Of a stretch of 64,000 bases of DNA, positions 18,485-27,530 are shown piece after piece (the stretch's first letter is position 1; every line of letters starts with the position of its first letter). The stretch comes from an uncultured Sphingomonadaceae bacterium (GTDB taxonomy: Bacteria; Pseudomonadota; Alphaproteobacteria; Sphingomonadales; Sphingomonadaceae). The notes below the pieces were generated by a model. The model saw only the letters and a list, made by a program, of their open reading frames with translations. It made no database searches and was not told the DNA's origin. The stretch covers positions 124,001 through 188,000 of the forward strand of contig CANLSQ010000001.1 of the NCBI GenBank assembly GCA_947493955.1, given 5' to 3'. The position numbers and the translations under genes are program-made.

Positions 18485-19102
18485 TTATCCGTGCTTCGTG
18501 CCTTGTTGATCATGCTTGTCCATATGAGCATCGCGCAGTATGTCGATGCCGCCGTAGACTGCAATCCCGGCAACGGCGACACCTACCAAGAGATCCGGCC
18601 AATTGGCGCCGGTGAGCATGACTATGATCCCGGCCAAAATGATCCCGCCGTTGGCGACGAAGTCGTTGAAGCTGAAGGTCGTCGCTGCGCGAAGATTGAC
18701 GTCCTTTTGCTGAAGCTTCTGAAGCAAGCGAAGGCAAACGAGATTCACCACGGCTGCAACCGTCGCCATCGCCATCATTTCCATGCCGCCCGGTTCAGAC
18801 CCTTCGATAAAGCGTCGGATTGCGTCAGCTATCACCCCGATAGCAAACAGCAGGAGCAGCCCGCCCGAAAGGCGTGCCGCGTTTCGCTTCCACACGCGAG
18901 AGCGGGTTAAGGCGAATAAACTTAGAAGATAGACGAGAGCGTCTGATGAGTTGTCGAGACCATTGGCGAGAAGTGCATTGGAGTCCGCAAAATAGCCGAC
19001 GATGAAAAAGCCTGCGGCTAGGGCGATGTTGAGCCACAGGACAATCCACAGGGTCTGACGCTTTTCCGTCGAATCCAAATCGATTTCACCGTCGCAGCTC
19101 AT
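18485..19102 (-). CDS. Cation diffusion facilitator (CDF), heavy-metal efflux
   Basis: 205 residues with five or six hydrophobic helices. The CDF metal site is recognisable: NALLANGLDNSSDALVYLLSL (about 42-62), with Asp residues in helix 2, and NDFVANGGIILAG (about 145-157) as the helix 5 counterpart. It is short for the family and lacks the cytosolic domain of longer members such as CzcD, as in small Co/Zn/Cd exporters. It is the last gene of the Czc-type operon reading from 27462 and should export Zn, Cd or Co in exchange for protons. A second CDF heads the same operon. Confidence 0.85.
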   Translation of the reverse strand: MSCDGEIDLDSTEKRQTLWIVLWLNIALAAGFFIVGYFADSNALLANGLDNSSDALVYLLSLFALTRSRVWKRNAARLSGGLLLLFAIGVIADAIRRFIEGSEPGGMEMMAMATVAAVVNLVCLRLLQKLQQKDVNLRAATTFSFNDFVANGGIILAGIIVMLTGANWPDLLVGVAVAGIAVYGGIDILRDAHMDKHDQQGTKHG

Positions 19103-19167
19103 GTTATTTCCCTTCGCTTCCGTTTGCTGGGCTTGACGAGGTCATGGCTTACCTCGGCGCGTTACAA

Positions 19168-19593
19168 TCAATGTCCAGCGCTAGTATTTTGCGCCTTGAG
19201 TGAGCTTGCGGGACAGCGGTGAAAAAGAAGAGATTCACCGCGATAATTACGCGTAATCAGCTTTTCCGCACCGCGTTCGTCAATGGTCAAGTGACGAACC
19301 TTCATCGGCTCCTCGTGGCCTTTGAACGGCATATGCGCATGCGTGTAAGCGATCGCGTGACTCTCGTCTCGCCAGATACCAACAGCCGAGGGCGCACCAT
19401 CCGGAAGCTGTACTTCGGCATAATAGCCATCTGCAAAAAACACCCATGCCGGTCCGGCGTCGCAAGAACGCGTTTCGCCGATACTCCAGACGCCAGCGAT
19501 AGGAGCCGGTGCGCCCTGGTCCTCAGCTGATGCTGGAACGAAGGTTAATGCCATTGCGCCTGCTAAGGCCGCTTTGATCTTAAAAGATATCAT
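19168..19593 (-). CDS. Periplasmic protein of unknown function in metal efflux operon
   Basis: 141 residues with a signal peptide (basic start, hydrophobic core, cleavage near PASAE). The mature part carries two Cys in CDAG and HRCP, possibly a disulfide, and HAHMPFKGHEEPMKV, rich in His and Met. It lies between czcA and the last CDF gene in the same orientation. The location and metal-ligand residues suggest periplasmic metal handling, but I do not recognise a named family and the function is unproven. Confidence 0.65.
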   Translation of the reverse strand: MISFKIKAALAGAMALTFVPASAEDQGAPAPIAGVWSIGETRSCDAGPAWVFFADGYYAEVQLPDGAPSAVGIWRDESHAIAYTHAHMPFKGHEEPMKVRHLTIDERGAEKLITRNYRGESLLFHRCPASSLKAQNTSAGH

Positions 19594-19634
19594 CTCTACT
19601 TTCCTCCAATCTAATTTCCAGACCTAGTTCATGT

Positions 19635-22600
19635 TCATTGCTGGTTGAGATCTTGCGCGCTGACAGCGTTTGCGTCTCCCGCCAAACCACTGTTTCGCGA
19701 TCTTTTCGCAAAAATTAGACTAACAATGGCGGGCAGCACAAATAGCGTCAGTGCGGTCGCCGTTATCAGCCCGCCGATCACTACTGTTGCGAGCGGACGC
19801 TGCACTTCCGCGCCGGTCCCTGTCGCAAGCGCCATGGGTACGAAGCCGAGAGAGGCGACGAGCGCCGTCATCAACACTGGGCGCAATCGCGCAATCGCCC
19901 CTTCGATTATAGCTTCACCTATTTCCAGGCCTTTCTCGAGTCTCTGTTTGATCGCTGTGATCATTACGAGACCGTTCAAGGTGGCTACGCCAGAAAGGGC
20001 AATGAATCCCACCGCGGCGGAGATCGAAAAAGGCATACCCCTCAAGGCCAGGAAAAATACCCCGCCAGCCAGCGCCATCGGGATCGCACTGAACACCGCC
20101 AGCGCTGGAACCCATCCGCCGACTGCCATGTAAAGCAGCAAGAGAATGACCGCGAAGGCAAGAGGGACCACAATAAAGAGGCGCTGCTGTGCTTGTTGCA
20201 GGTTCTGATATTGGCCGCCCCACTCAATGAATGATCCGGAAGGCAGATCGACGCTTGCGGTTACCTCGGATTGCGCCTGCTCAACGAAGGAACCCAAATC
20301 GCGCTCACGGACATTGGCTGAGACAATCACCAACCTGCGGCCTTGCTCGCGCCGGACCTCCGCCAGTCCGTCAATTACCTGAAATTCCGCAACGGCACGC
20401 AACGGGATGCTTCCGCCGTTCGGCAAGGCAATCGGCAGCGCACCGAGCTGGTCGAAATCATTGCGGTTGGCATCGGAGAGCCTCACAACGACATCGAAAC
20501 GCCGGTCGCCTTCGAACACCAATCCGGCATCACGCCCGCCAAGCGCGATGGCAACCGACTGTGTCACATCTTCGACCGTCAGGCCGTAGCGTGCGATTGT
20601 CGGTCGGTCGAACGCAATGTCGAGCGTCGGAAAGCCAGAGACCTGTTGCACCTTTACGTCGGCTGCGCCATCGACACCGCGAAGCACGGAGGCGACGTCG
20701 TTTGCAGTTGCCGTCATGGCAGTGAGATCGTCGCCGTAAAGCTTGACCGCGACATCGCCCCGCACCCCCGCGATGAGCTCGTTGAAGCGTAGCTCGATTG
20801 GCTGACTGAACTCGTAGAGATTGCCGACAAGATTGCCGAGCGCCTCTTCCATCTCTTCGACCAGTTCGTCCTTTGAGAGCGAGGGATCGGGCCATTGGTC
20901 GCGCGGTTTCAGGATCACATAGGCGTCCGAAATGTTCGGCGGCATCGGATCAGTCGCAACTTCTGCTGTGCCGGTGCGCGAAAACACCAGCTCGACTTGC
21001 GGGAATTGGCTCAATCGATTCTCCACCTGTCGCTGCATCACAAGCGACTGTTCAAGCGGGGTAGATGGAATGCGCAACGATTGAACCGCCAGATCCCGCT
21101 CGTCCAGTTGCGGTGTAAACTCGCTGCCAATGAAGCTGAAGACCAGCGCTGCTACAGCAAATACACCAACACCGGAACCGATGACGGGCCACGGGCGCGC
21201 AAGTGCTCTTCTCAGCAGGGGCTCGTAGCGATCCTTAGCCATGCGGATCAGCTTCATTTCTTTTTCATTGATCTTCTTGTTTAGCAGCAGCGCGACCATC
21301 GCGGGCACAAAGGTCAATGACAGAATGAAGGCCGAAGCCAGCGCAAGCATCACCGTGATAGCCATCGGTGAGAAGGTTTTGCCTTCGACCCCGGTGAAGG
21401 TGAGAAGCGGCGCAAAGACCAACAGAATGATGGCCTGCCCATAAACAGTTGGCTTGATCATTTCATGGGCTGCAGCGCGGGTCTCGGCGAGGCGTTCGCG
21501 CAACGTCAACAGACGCCCCTCATGCTCTTGCCGCGCGGCAAGGCGTGCGACACTGTTCTCGACAATGATGACGGCTCCATCAACAATAAGACCGAAATCA
21601 AGTGCGCCGAGGCTCATCAGATTGCCTGATACGCCTAGACGGTTCATCCCGATGGCTGCCATCAGCATCGAAAGGGGGATGACAAGGGCAGCAATAATGG
21701 CCGCCCGTATGTTACCAAGCAGCAGGAACAAGATCACGATGACAAGCAGTGCACCCTCGGTGAGATTGTTGCGGACCGTAACAATGGTCGCATCGACCAG
21801 AGTTGAACGGTTGTAGACGATCTGGGCCACTACCCCGGCAGGAAGTGAGGGCCTTACTTCTTCAAGCCGCTGAGCTGCGCCAGCGGCCACCGTTCGGCTG
21901 TTCTCTCCCGCGCGCATGAGGACCGTTCCGATTACCGCTTCGGCGCCGTTCAGCGATGCCGCTCCAGTACGCAGCTCCCCGCCGATTTCGACTGTGGCGA
22001 TATCGGCAATGCGAATTGGTACGCCCTCCCGCGTCGCGACTACTGCCTGGGCGATGTCCTGAACGGAGGTCAATCGGGAATCGACACGTGCGAGTAGTGC
22101 CTCTCCCGCACGTTCAACAAAGTTTGCGCCCTCCGCTTGATTCGCCGCCTTTAAAGCGGCAATTAATTGATCAAGCGAAACGCCATAGCCGGTGAGGCGG
22201 TCAGGATCGGGCTGCACCAGAAATTGCTTTTCAAAGCCACCGATGGAATCCACGCCCGCTACGCCATCTGCCGAGCGCATGAGCGGTGCTACAACCCAAT
22301 CCTGCACCGTGCGCAGGTAAGCAGTTTTGGCCACGTCACTGTCGAGCCTCTCGCCTCGGTCGGTTACAAAGCTGCCGTCATTTTGCCAGCCAGTCGCACC
22401 TGTTTTGGGTGCACCTTTCCCATCCGGATGCTCGAACTCGATAGTATACATCAGCACTTCGCCAAGGCCGGTCGCAATTGGTCCCATGGATGGTTCTGCG
22501 CCCGCAGGCAGCGAGGCGGCGAGAGCACCAAGCCGCTCCACGACTTGCGACCGCGCGAAATAGATATCGGTGCCTTCCTCGAAGATCGCAGTAACTTGGC

Positions 22601-22928
22601 TAAAGCCGTTACGTGAGATCGACCGGGTCATTTCCAGCCCTTCGATACCAGCAAGACCGGTTTCCACCGGGAAAGTGACCTGTGTTTCGATCTGCGAGGG
22701 CGAAAGTGCCGGTGCCTCGGTGTTGATCTGCACCTGTACATTAGTGATGTCCGGTACCGCATCAATCGGCAATCTGGCGAGGTTGAAAGCCCCCCAGATT
22801 GCTAAGCCGAAGGCGAGGACCACGACCGCCCAGCGGTTGTGCACCGACCAGTCGAGAACAGCGCCAATCAGGCCACCATTGCGGCTCGGTTCGTCTTCCA
22901 AGCCCGTTTCTGGACGATCAGTGCCCAT
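19635..22928 (-). CDS. czcA: Heavy-metal efflux RND transporter, CzcA type
   Basis: 1097 residues from ATG 22928, chosen for AGGAGG six bases upstream; the start overlaps the czcB stop by 11 bases. Twelve transmembrane segments and two periplasmic loops are laid out as in RND pumps. The helix 4 signature DFGLIVDGAVIIVEN (about 400-415) is that of divalent-cation HME-RND pumps (Zn, Co, Cd) and not the DAAIVMIEN form of CusA. EFTPQLDERDL lies near 600. It forms the inner-membrane part of a tripartite pump with the adaptor and outer-membrane genes upstream. Specific metal choice is inferred from the signature and the CadR-like regulator. Confidence 0.93.
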   Translation of the reverse strand: MGTDRPETGLEDEPSRNGGLIGAVLDWSVHNRWAVVVLAFGLAIWGAFNLARLPIDAVPDITNVQVQINTEAPALSPSQIETQVTFPVETGLAGIEGLEMTRSISRNGFSQVTAIFEEGTDIYFARSQVVERLGALAASLPAGAEPSMGPIATGLGEVLMYTIEFEHPDGKGAPKTGATGWQNDGSFVTDRGERLDSDVAKTAYLRTVQDWVVAPLMRSADGVAGVDSIGGFEKQFLVQPDPDRLTGYGVSLDQLIAALKAANQAEGANFVERAGEALLARVDSRLTSVQDIAQAVVATREGVPIRIADIATVEIGGELRTGAASLNGAEAVIGTVLMRAGENSRTVAAGAAQRLEEVRPSLPAGVVAQIVYNRSTLVDATIVTVRNNLTEGALLVIVILFLLLGNIRAAIIAALVIPLSMLMAAIGMNRLGVSGNLMSLGALDFGLIVDGAVIIVENSVARLAARQEHEGRLLTLRERLAETRAAAHEMIKPTVYGQAIILLVFAPLLTFTGVEGKTFSPMAITVMLALASAFILSLTFVPAMVALLLNKKINEKEMKLIRMAKDRYEPLLRRALARPWPVIGSGVGVFAVAALVFSFIGSEFTPQLDERDLAVQSLRIPSTPLEQSLVMQRQVENRLSQFPQVELVFSRTGTAEVATDPMPPNISDAYVILKPRDQWPDPSLSKDELVEEMEEALGNLVGNLYEFSQPIELRFNELIAGVRGDVAVKLYGDDLTAMTATANDVASVLRGVDGAADVKVQQVSGFPTLDIAFDRPTIARYGLTVEDVTQSVAIALGGRDAGLVFEGDRRFDVVVRLSDANRNDFDQLGALPIALPNGGSIPLRAVAEFQVIDGLAEVRREQGRRLVIVSANVRERDLGSFVEQAQSEVTASVDLPSGSFIEWGGQYQNLQQAQQRLFIVVPLAFAVILLLLYMAVGGWVPALAVFSAIPMALAGGVFFLALRGMPFSISAAVGFIALSGVATLNGLVMITAIKQRLEKGLEIGEAIIEGAIARLRPVLMTALVASLGFVPMALATGTGAEVQRPLATVVIGGLITATALTLFVLPAIVSLIFAKRSRNSGLAGDANAVSAQDLNQQ

Positions 22929-24069
22929 GCTCGGCCTCCTCTTTCCCAATATCGGCTTTCAGGAGGAAAGCGTTTTCTACCGCGATCCGCTGCCCTTCTC
23001 GAAGACCGGATTGGATTACGATCCGCCCGCCGGAACGTGATCCTGACACAACCGGCGTTGCTTGAAAGCCACGCTGCTTGCGAACGAAGACGACTTCGCG
23101 CCCGCCCATCAACTGGACAGCGGCTTCCGGGACCGCGATCGCTCCTGCATCAGTTTCGCCAGAGGGTTGGATACGCGCCTGCAGGAAAGCACCCGGCTGC
23201 AAGCCCTGAATCGCTCTAGTGAGTGTAATGATGGCTGTCGCGCTACGGCTCTCGGGATCGAGCGCCGGTGTCACTGAGCGCACGCGTCCGCCAATTTCAC
23301 GACCCTCGGTGACTTCCAGTGTCGCTTCATCACCTGGTTTGATCCTCGCAGCATCGGTTGCGGGCAGCGCCACCTGCACCTGTAACCCACTCGCGTTCAC
23401 GACTTGGAACAGCATTTCTCCGGCAGAAACATAGGACCCCAGGACGATCGGCGAATTTGTGATTTGCCCCGAGATGGGGCTTGTTACTGCAAGCGAACGG
23501 CCATTCCCGCTGACACCAGCGGCTGCAGCTGATGCCTGCGCGCGCGATAGTTCAGACCGTGCCACTTGCAAATTGGCTTGGGCCGCCTCCAGGTCCTGTC
23601 TTGCTGTCACATTGGCTTCGAACAGCCGTCTTTCGCGATTATAGAGGGCTGAGAGTTCGTTGACGCGCGCGCGGGCGGCAGCGACCTGCGCCGCCAATCC
23701 AGCGGCGTCTGCGCTTTCGATCCGTGCAATGGGCTCACCCCGCCTGACAAAGTCGCCTAGCGTCTTGCTGACACGCTGCACGACGCCAGATGCACGCGCA
23801 TCAATCCGTGCGCTTGCATTGGGAGCGGCGGCAACGGTTGCCGGAAAAACCAATTCCGATCTCGCACCGAGCGCGACGACTTCAATTCCGATCGAGGAAG
23901 CCTCGATTTGCTCTTTTGTGATCAGCACAAGGCCCTCAGGAACCTCGCTTTGTCTGGTTTCCTCTTTGTTTCCGCTCTGATCGGTGGACGCGTCTGGCCA
24001 AAATATCCAGGCGAAACCGGCCAGCAGAATTAGGATACCGACGACGGCGATAAGATGATTACGTTTCAT
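22918..24069 (-). CDS. czcB: RND efflux periplasmic adaptor, CzcB type
   Basis: The start is taken as ATG 24069 with GAGGT eight bases upstream (383 residues); ATG 24084, in ATGA overlap with czcC, is possible. An N-terminal membrane anchor (about 5-24) is followed by the membrane-fusion layout: a lipoyl half-motif near ARASGVVQRVSKTLGDFVRRGEPIARI, a coiled-coil hairpin of about 70 residues rich in Ala/Arg/Glu, the second lipoyl half SPISGQI, a beta-barrel domain and a C-terminal domain. It links CzcA to CzcC across the periplasm. Confidence 0.9.
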   Translation of the reverse strand: MKRNHLIAVVGILILLAGFAWIFWPDASTDQSGNKEETRQSEVPEGLVLITKEQIEASSIGIEVVALGARSELVFPATVAAAPNASARIDARASGVVQRVSKTLGDFVRRGEPIARIESADAAGLAAQVAAARARVNELSALYNRERRLFEANVTARQDLEAAQANLQVARSELSRAQASAAAAGVSGNGRSLAVTSPISGQITNSPIVLGSYVSAGEMLFQVVNASGLQVQVALPATDAARIKPGDEATLEVTEGREIGGRVRSVTPALDPESRSATAIITLTRAIQGLQPGAFLQARIQPSGETDAGAIAVPEAAVQLMGGREVVFVRKQRGFQATPVVSGSRSGGRIVIQSGLREGQRIAVENAFLLKADIGKEEAEHGH

Positions 24070-24080
24070 GGGTATAGACC

Positions 24081-25319
24081 TCATTTTGCCGTGAGCCAGA
24101 TAAGTCGCGCCGCCAGAAGGCCGCGGGACTCTTTTGCCTGGATCAGGTTTTCACGAATGGCGTCTCGTGCTTCAGCCGCCGCCAGGACTTCAATGAGCGG
24201 GAATCTGCCATTGCGATATCCGATCTCGACAAGCCGAAGCGCCTCTTCTGCCTGCGGCAGCGAGGCTCCCGACAGGGTTTCGACCCGCGTTTCGGCTGCC
24301 AGATACAGCGTCCGCGTCCGACCGAATTCCAAGCGATAATCCGCGGCAGCAATCGCCTCGTCTGCTGTCGCTACGCGATATCGTGCTTGTGCCGCTGTGA
24401 TATTGCCTTGGTTGCGGTTGCGGAATGGAAGGGGAATGGAAATCCCGACGATAAAGGCCTGATTGTTACTTTCCTCGAAGCGACGGACGCCCGCCGACAG
24501 GGTAGGATCAGGCACGCTGAGTGAGCGCTCGCGGTCAATCTCCGCCTGCGCAAATGCGCTTCTTGCACCCGCAATTCGCAACGGTAGTGGGGTATCCGCG
24601 CCGAGCGGTGCGAGTGGTGGTGCCAAGTCCGGAAACGCGTTTGCAACCGATGGGGCTACATTTTCGGATACCCATAACGCAGCAAGAGCTTGGCGCGCAG
24701 CAAGATCATTAGCGTGCGCTGCCTGCAATTCTGCCTCTGCCTCCGCAAGCGCAGCTTTTGCTCGCATAGCGCGAAGCGGTGGCTCTCGTCCAACCTCAAC
24801 CATTACATTGGCGATACGTGCCAGTTCGCGGTTCCGCGTGACAATTTCACGCGCCAGAGCGGCGCGCTGGCCAGCTGCGACCGCCTCGACATAGCGCTCG
24901 CGAACACCGAGCGCGAGTTGTGACAAGGAAAGATCACTTTTCAAACCAACCAGATCGGCCGAGGCTTGTGCGCTTTTGACACGCGCGCTTCGTTTGCCGC
25001 CGAGTTCGAACTGCTGTCCGACCGCCAATGTGTATTCAGTAGACCGCAAGCCAGAGAAAGCTCCGGAGCCTGCAATATTCTCGGCCTCTACTGATATCTC
25101 AGGGTTAGGCCGCAGCCGTGCTTGGTCGATTGCCGCACGCGCGGCTGCTGCTTCGGCCTGAGGGCCATAGACCCGCGGATTTTCAGATGAATTTGGCCCC
25201 CTTTGCTTTTTAACACCCGCTTTTTCGAGTGCTTCTTCGAGGGTCAATATGTCTTGTGCCCATGTTGATGAGGCCGTGGACGCCGCAATCAGCGCCGCGG
25301 CCAGTGCAATGCACCGCAT
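24081..25319 (-). CDS. czcC: Outer-membrane efflux channel, TolC family, CzcC type
   Basis: 412 residues with a signal peptide (MRCIALAAALIAAS to cleavage near TWAQD). The body consists of two homologous outer-membrane-efflux repeats: LEEALEKA near the N terminus, LRPNPEISVEAENI near 65-80, and a second repeat with the usual long Ala/Arg/Glu-rich helices. It should form the trimeric exit duct for the CzcB/CzcA pump. The stop overlaps the alternative czcB start in ATGA. The order czcC-czcB-czcA is the classical one. Confidence 0.9.
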   Translation of the reverse strand: MRCIALAAALIAASTASSTWAQDILTLEEALEKAGVKKQRGPNSSENPRVYGPQAEAAAARAAIDQARLRPNPEISVEAENIAGSGAFSGLRSTEYTLAVGQQFELGGKRSARVKSAQASADLVGLKSDLSLSQLALGVRERYVEAVAAGQRAALAREIVTRNRELARIANVMVEVGREPPLRAMRAKAALAEAEAELQAAHANDLAARQALAALWVSENVAPSVANAFPDLAPPLAPLGADTPLPLRIAGARSAFAQAEIDRERSLSVPDPTLSAGVRRFEESNNQAFIVGISIPLPFRNRNQGNITAAQARYRVATADEAIAAADYRLEFGRTRTLYLAAETRVETLSGASLPQAEEALRLVEIGYRNGRFPLIEVLAAAEARDAIRENLIQAKESRGLLAARLIWLTAK

Positions 25320-25380
25320 TTTCTATCTCCTGACTGAAATCAATCGAGCGCGCGAAAGTACGCTCACAAATGATCTGCGG

Positions 25381-25800
25381 TCAGGCTTTGGGAGGCTGTA
25401 TCAGCACGGGAGGAGCACGGGACGCCAGCGATGAGATTGCAAGCGGGCCTTTGAGGTTATCCGAGAACCAGAAAGGCGATGGTAGGAGTACGCCGTTGTC
25501 GGCGAGGCTGAAACTGCAATTGTGGTGATGCACAACCGATTGATCCGGACCCTCATGGTTTGTCCCAGAACCTTTGGCATCGAAGTGGTCCGCACCATGA
25601 GCAAGGACATGATCGGCAGCATGGGCGAAGCTTTTGCTCTCTGCGGCATGCGCGTCTGGAAGGGACAGGAAACTGCTGAAAAGAATCGCTGCAATCGCGA
25701 GAAGAGGCAAAATAATACGCTGCACGTTGTCTAAAACAGTAGAGCTGCGAAGACGTTTGCGCAAGTGTTGTTCGGGTGTGCCCCTTGCAAAGTTGGTCAT
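25381..25800 (-). CDS. His-rich exported or membrane protein in Czc operon
   Basis: 139 residues. A basic N terminus is followed by one hydrophobic segment (about 28-45, IILPLLAIAAILFSSFL), then a His-rich stretch with several His-Ala-Ala-Asp-His-type groups and HHHNCS near residue 92. A periplasmic metal-binding role is suggested by this and by its place just before czcC. It overlaps the methyltransferase stop in ATGA, so it is co-translated. Similar small His-rich proteins occur in sphingomonad czc operons, as far as I recall; no named family is assigned. Confidence 0.65.
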   Translation of the reverse strand: MTNFARGTPEQHLRKRLRSSTVLDNVQRIILPLLAIAAILFSSFLSLPDAHAAESKSFAHAADHVLAHGADHFDAKGSGTNHEGPDQSVVHHHNCSFSLADNGVLLPSPFWFSDNLKGPLAISSLASRAPPVLIQPPKA

Positions 25801-26441
25801 ATTTTCTCGCCTACAAATTCATAGACGCATCCCATCAGGAATTCGCGGAAATGGATTTCCTGCAGGAACTTGCGCGCTGGAAGCCAAGGGCGGAACTCTT
25901 CATATTCCCGCGCCACACCAAATGGCTTGGTCAGCAATATGCCGATTTCGATGATCCAGCGCGGCCACCGTTCTGGATGCTTTAAACCGAGCAAGGCCAT
26001 CCGCCCTCCGGTCGGCAGGGCGGTAGAAGCACGCTCTATTATCGCTACATAACCGGGTGGCATCTCCAATCCGAACGTGCTGATGACTGCCTTGGTATCG
26101 TCGGGAAACTCGAAGGTTGAGACATCCGTCCGGACAAACTCAACATTGCCAGCTTGGAGCCGATCCGCGCGTTCGCGCGCTTTGTCGAGCATGCCCCGCG
26201 AAAGATCAACCAGCGTTACCTTGCCGGTCGGTCCGACCTTCTCCAGCAGAAACGCAAGATTGGCGCCTGTCCCCGCGCACAGGTCGATCACATGGTCCCC
26301 CGGCTTTAGGTTAAGCTGCTCAATCAGTACGCGTCGCCAACGACTAAGCCCAGTCCAACGAAATCCCGACACCAGTTGGTCGTAAATGCCAGCATTCTTG
26401 TCATAAAGGCTTTCAACCTGCTTGCTTGTAAGAATAGCCAT
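25797..26441 (-). CDS. SAM-dependent methyltransferase in metal efflux operon
   Basis: 214 residues, class I Rossmann-fold methyltransferase of the UbiE-like group. SAM motif I is VIDLCAGTGANL (about 51-62), motif II is in VTLVDLSRGML, and FVRTDVSTFEFPDD is the third strand region. The N-terminal YDKNAGIYDQL and the substrate part FGLEMPPGYVAIIERA fit small-molecule enzymes. The substrate is unknown. It is embedded in the Czc operon, between DUF3703 and the His-rich protein, so the expression would follow metal stress; why is not clear from sequence. Confidence 0.82.
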   Translation of the reverse strand: MAILTSKQVESLYDKNAGIYDQLVSGFRWTGLSRWRRVLIEQLNLKPGDHVIDLCAGTGANLAFLLEKVGPTGKVTLVDLSRGMLDKARERADRLQAGNVEFVRTDVSTFEFPDDTKAVISTFGLEMPPGYVAIIERASTALPTGGRMALLGLKHPERWPRWIIEIGILLTKPFGVAREYEEFRPWLPARKFLQEIHFREFLMGCVYEFVGEKI

Positions 26442-26449
26442 AAGGAGAC

Positions 26450-26812
26450 CTACCGCCTCTCTTCAGGTGAAAGGGAAAGGGCGCTCGCCAAGTCTTCAGG
26501 ATAAGGCATGGGTTTGAATGCGCTAACATTGGCGCGCCCCGTATTGCCCCATGGGAGTCTTCCGGTGAGGTTGCCCAAGGGAGCGAGTAAAAGCCGCATT
26601 GTTTGACCGAAAACTTCGCGGCCATCGCGGGTTTCAATTGCATATCCCAGCATGGCCACATGCGATCGGATGTGCGGCCAGAAGAAGCCTTGGCCAAGAA
26701 TATGTTCGCGTTCGAGCGCGATCCACGCTGCATTGCCGTCACCCGTTCGCTTGGCTGCGCGAAAAACGTGCCGTTCCTCTTTTATGAGTTTAAGAATGTC
26801 TTTTTTCGGCAT
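26450..26812 (-). CDS. DUF3703 protein
   Basis: 120 residues matching DUF3703: an N-terminal helical part with ALEREHILGQ and HVAMLGYAIETRDGREVFGQ, then a C-terminal PWGNTGRANVSAFKPMPYPEDL motif that is the most conserved element. The start ATG overlaps the CDF stop by one base (TAATG). The family is soluble, has no known activity, and is often found beside CDF transporters; the context is the only clue to function. Confidence 0.82.
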   Translation of the reverse strand: MPKKDILKLIKEERHVFRAAKRTGDGNAAWIALEREHILGQGFFWPHIRSHVAMLGYAIETRDGREVFGQTMRLLLAPLGNLTGRLPWGNTGRANVSAFKPMPYPEDLASALSLSPEERR

Positions 26813-27462
26813 TAAGCTTCCCCTAAAGAGAGTTTGCGGCTTTTCCCGGATTTCAGCTCACAGCGGGCCTGCAAGATAATTTGAATTCCGCCGGTAATGG
26901 CTAGACCTGCCATGATCGCTGCAACCCCAAGATCGGGCCATGCACTGCCCGTTCCCGCAACACCAAGTGCAGCGGCAAGTACGGCAACATTGCTGATTGC
27001 GTCATTGCGTGAACATATCCACACCGACCGCATATTCGCATCGCCGGTACGGTAGCGGAAAAGCATGAGAGCCACGCCGATATTCACGAGCAATGCCAGC
27101 GTTCCAACAATGCCCATCGTTTCGGCAACCGGCGCCGTGCCGTTAAAGAACGCCCAGATTGCAGACCCCAGCACCCATAAGCCGAATATCAATATGGTTG
27201 CGCCTTTAAACAAGGCAGCGCGTGATCGCCATGCCAGCGCCATTCCTGCTACACCAAGGCTGATTGCATAATTGGCAGCATCACCGAAAAAGTCGAGCGC
27301 ATCGGCCTGAAGCGCTCGTGAATCCGCCTGAACGCCAGCAATCATTTCAATAAAAAACATTGCAGCATTGAGGATGAGCGCAATCCACAGGATACGTCGC
27401 CAGCGCCCGCCATTCAGCGCATCTCCAGTTCCACAGGCTTCGGCGCAGCAATTATCAGACAT
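26812..27462 (-). CDS. CDF heavy-metal exporter heading the Czc operon
   Basis: 216 residues from ATG 27462 with GAGGA upstream; the frame is open further upstream, but that part covers the operator and is rejected. The N terminus has a Cys cluster (NCCAEACG, residues 4-11) that could bind metal. Six helices follow, with ALQADALDFFGDAANYAISL (about 48-67) and NDAISNVAVLAAAL (about 150-163) supplying the CDF acidic site. It is the first gene under the MerR-type promoter and is expected to export Cd, Zn or Co. It differs clearly from the CDF at 18485-19102. Confidence 0.87.
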   Translation of the reverse strand: MSDNCCAEACGTGDALNGGRWRRILWIALILNAAMFFIEMIAGVQADSRALQADALDFFGDAANYAISLGVAGMALAWRSRAALFKGATILIFGLWVLGSAIWAFFNGTAPVAETMGIVGTLALLVNIGVALMLFRYRTGDANMRSVWICSRNDAISNVAVLAAALGVAGTGSAWPDLGVAAIMAGLAITGGIQIILQARCELKSGKSRKLSLGEA

Positions 27463-27494
27463 GGTTTTTCCTCGACAAAATTCGATTCGCCGAT

Positions 27495-27527
27495 AGTTTA
27501 TGCACCCTGTAGTAACTATAGGGTCAA
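27495..27527 (-). promoter_or_regulatory. MerR-type promoter and operator of the Czc operon
   Basis: A 21-bp dyad, 27504-27524, has arms ACCCTGTAGT and ACTATAGGGT around a central A, with one mismatch pair. It sits between TTGACC (27522-27527, minus strand) and a -10-like TAAACT or CATAAA (27495-27502), a spacing of 19-21 bases. The long spacer is the hallmark of promoters that MerR-family activators (CadR, ZntR, PbrR) untwist when metal-bound. The dyad lies just before the divergent merR-type gene. Confidence 0.85.
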
Positions 27528-27530
27528 GCG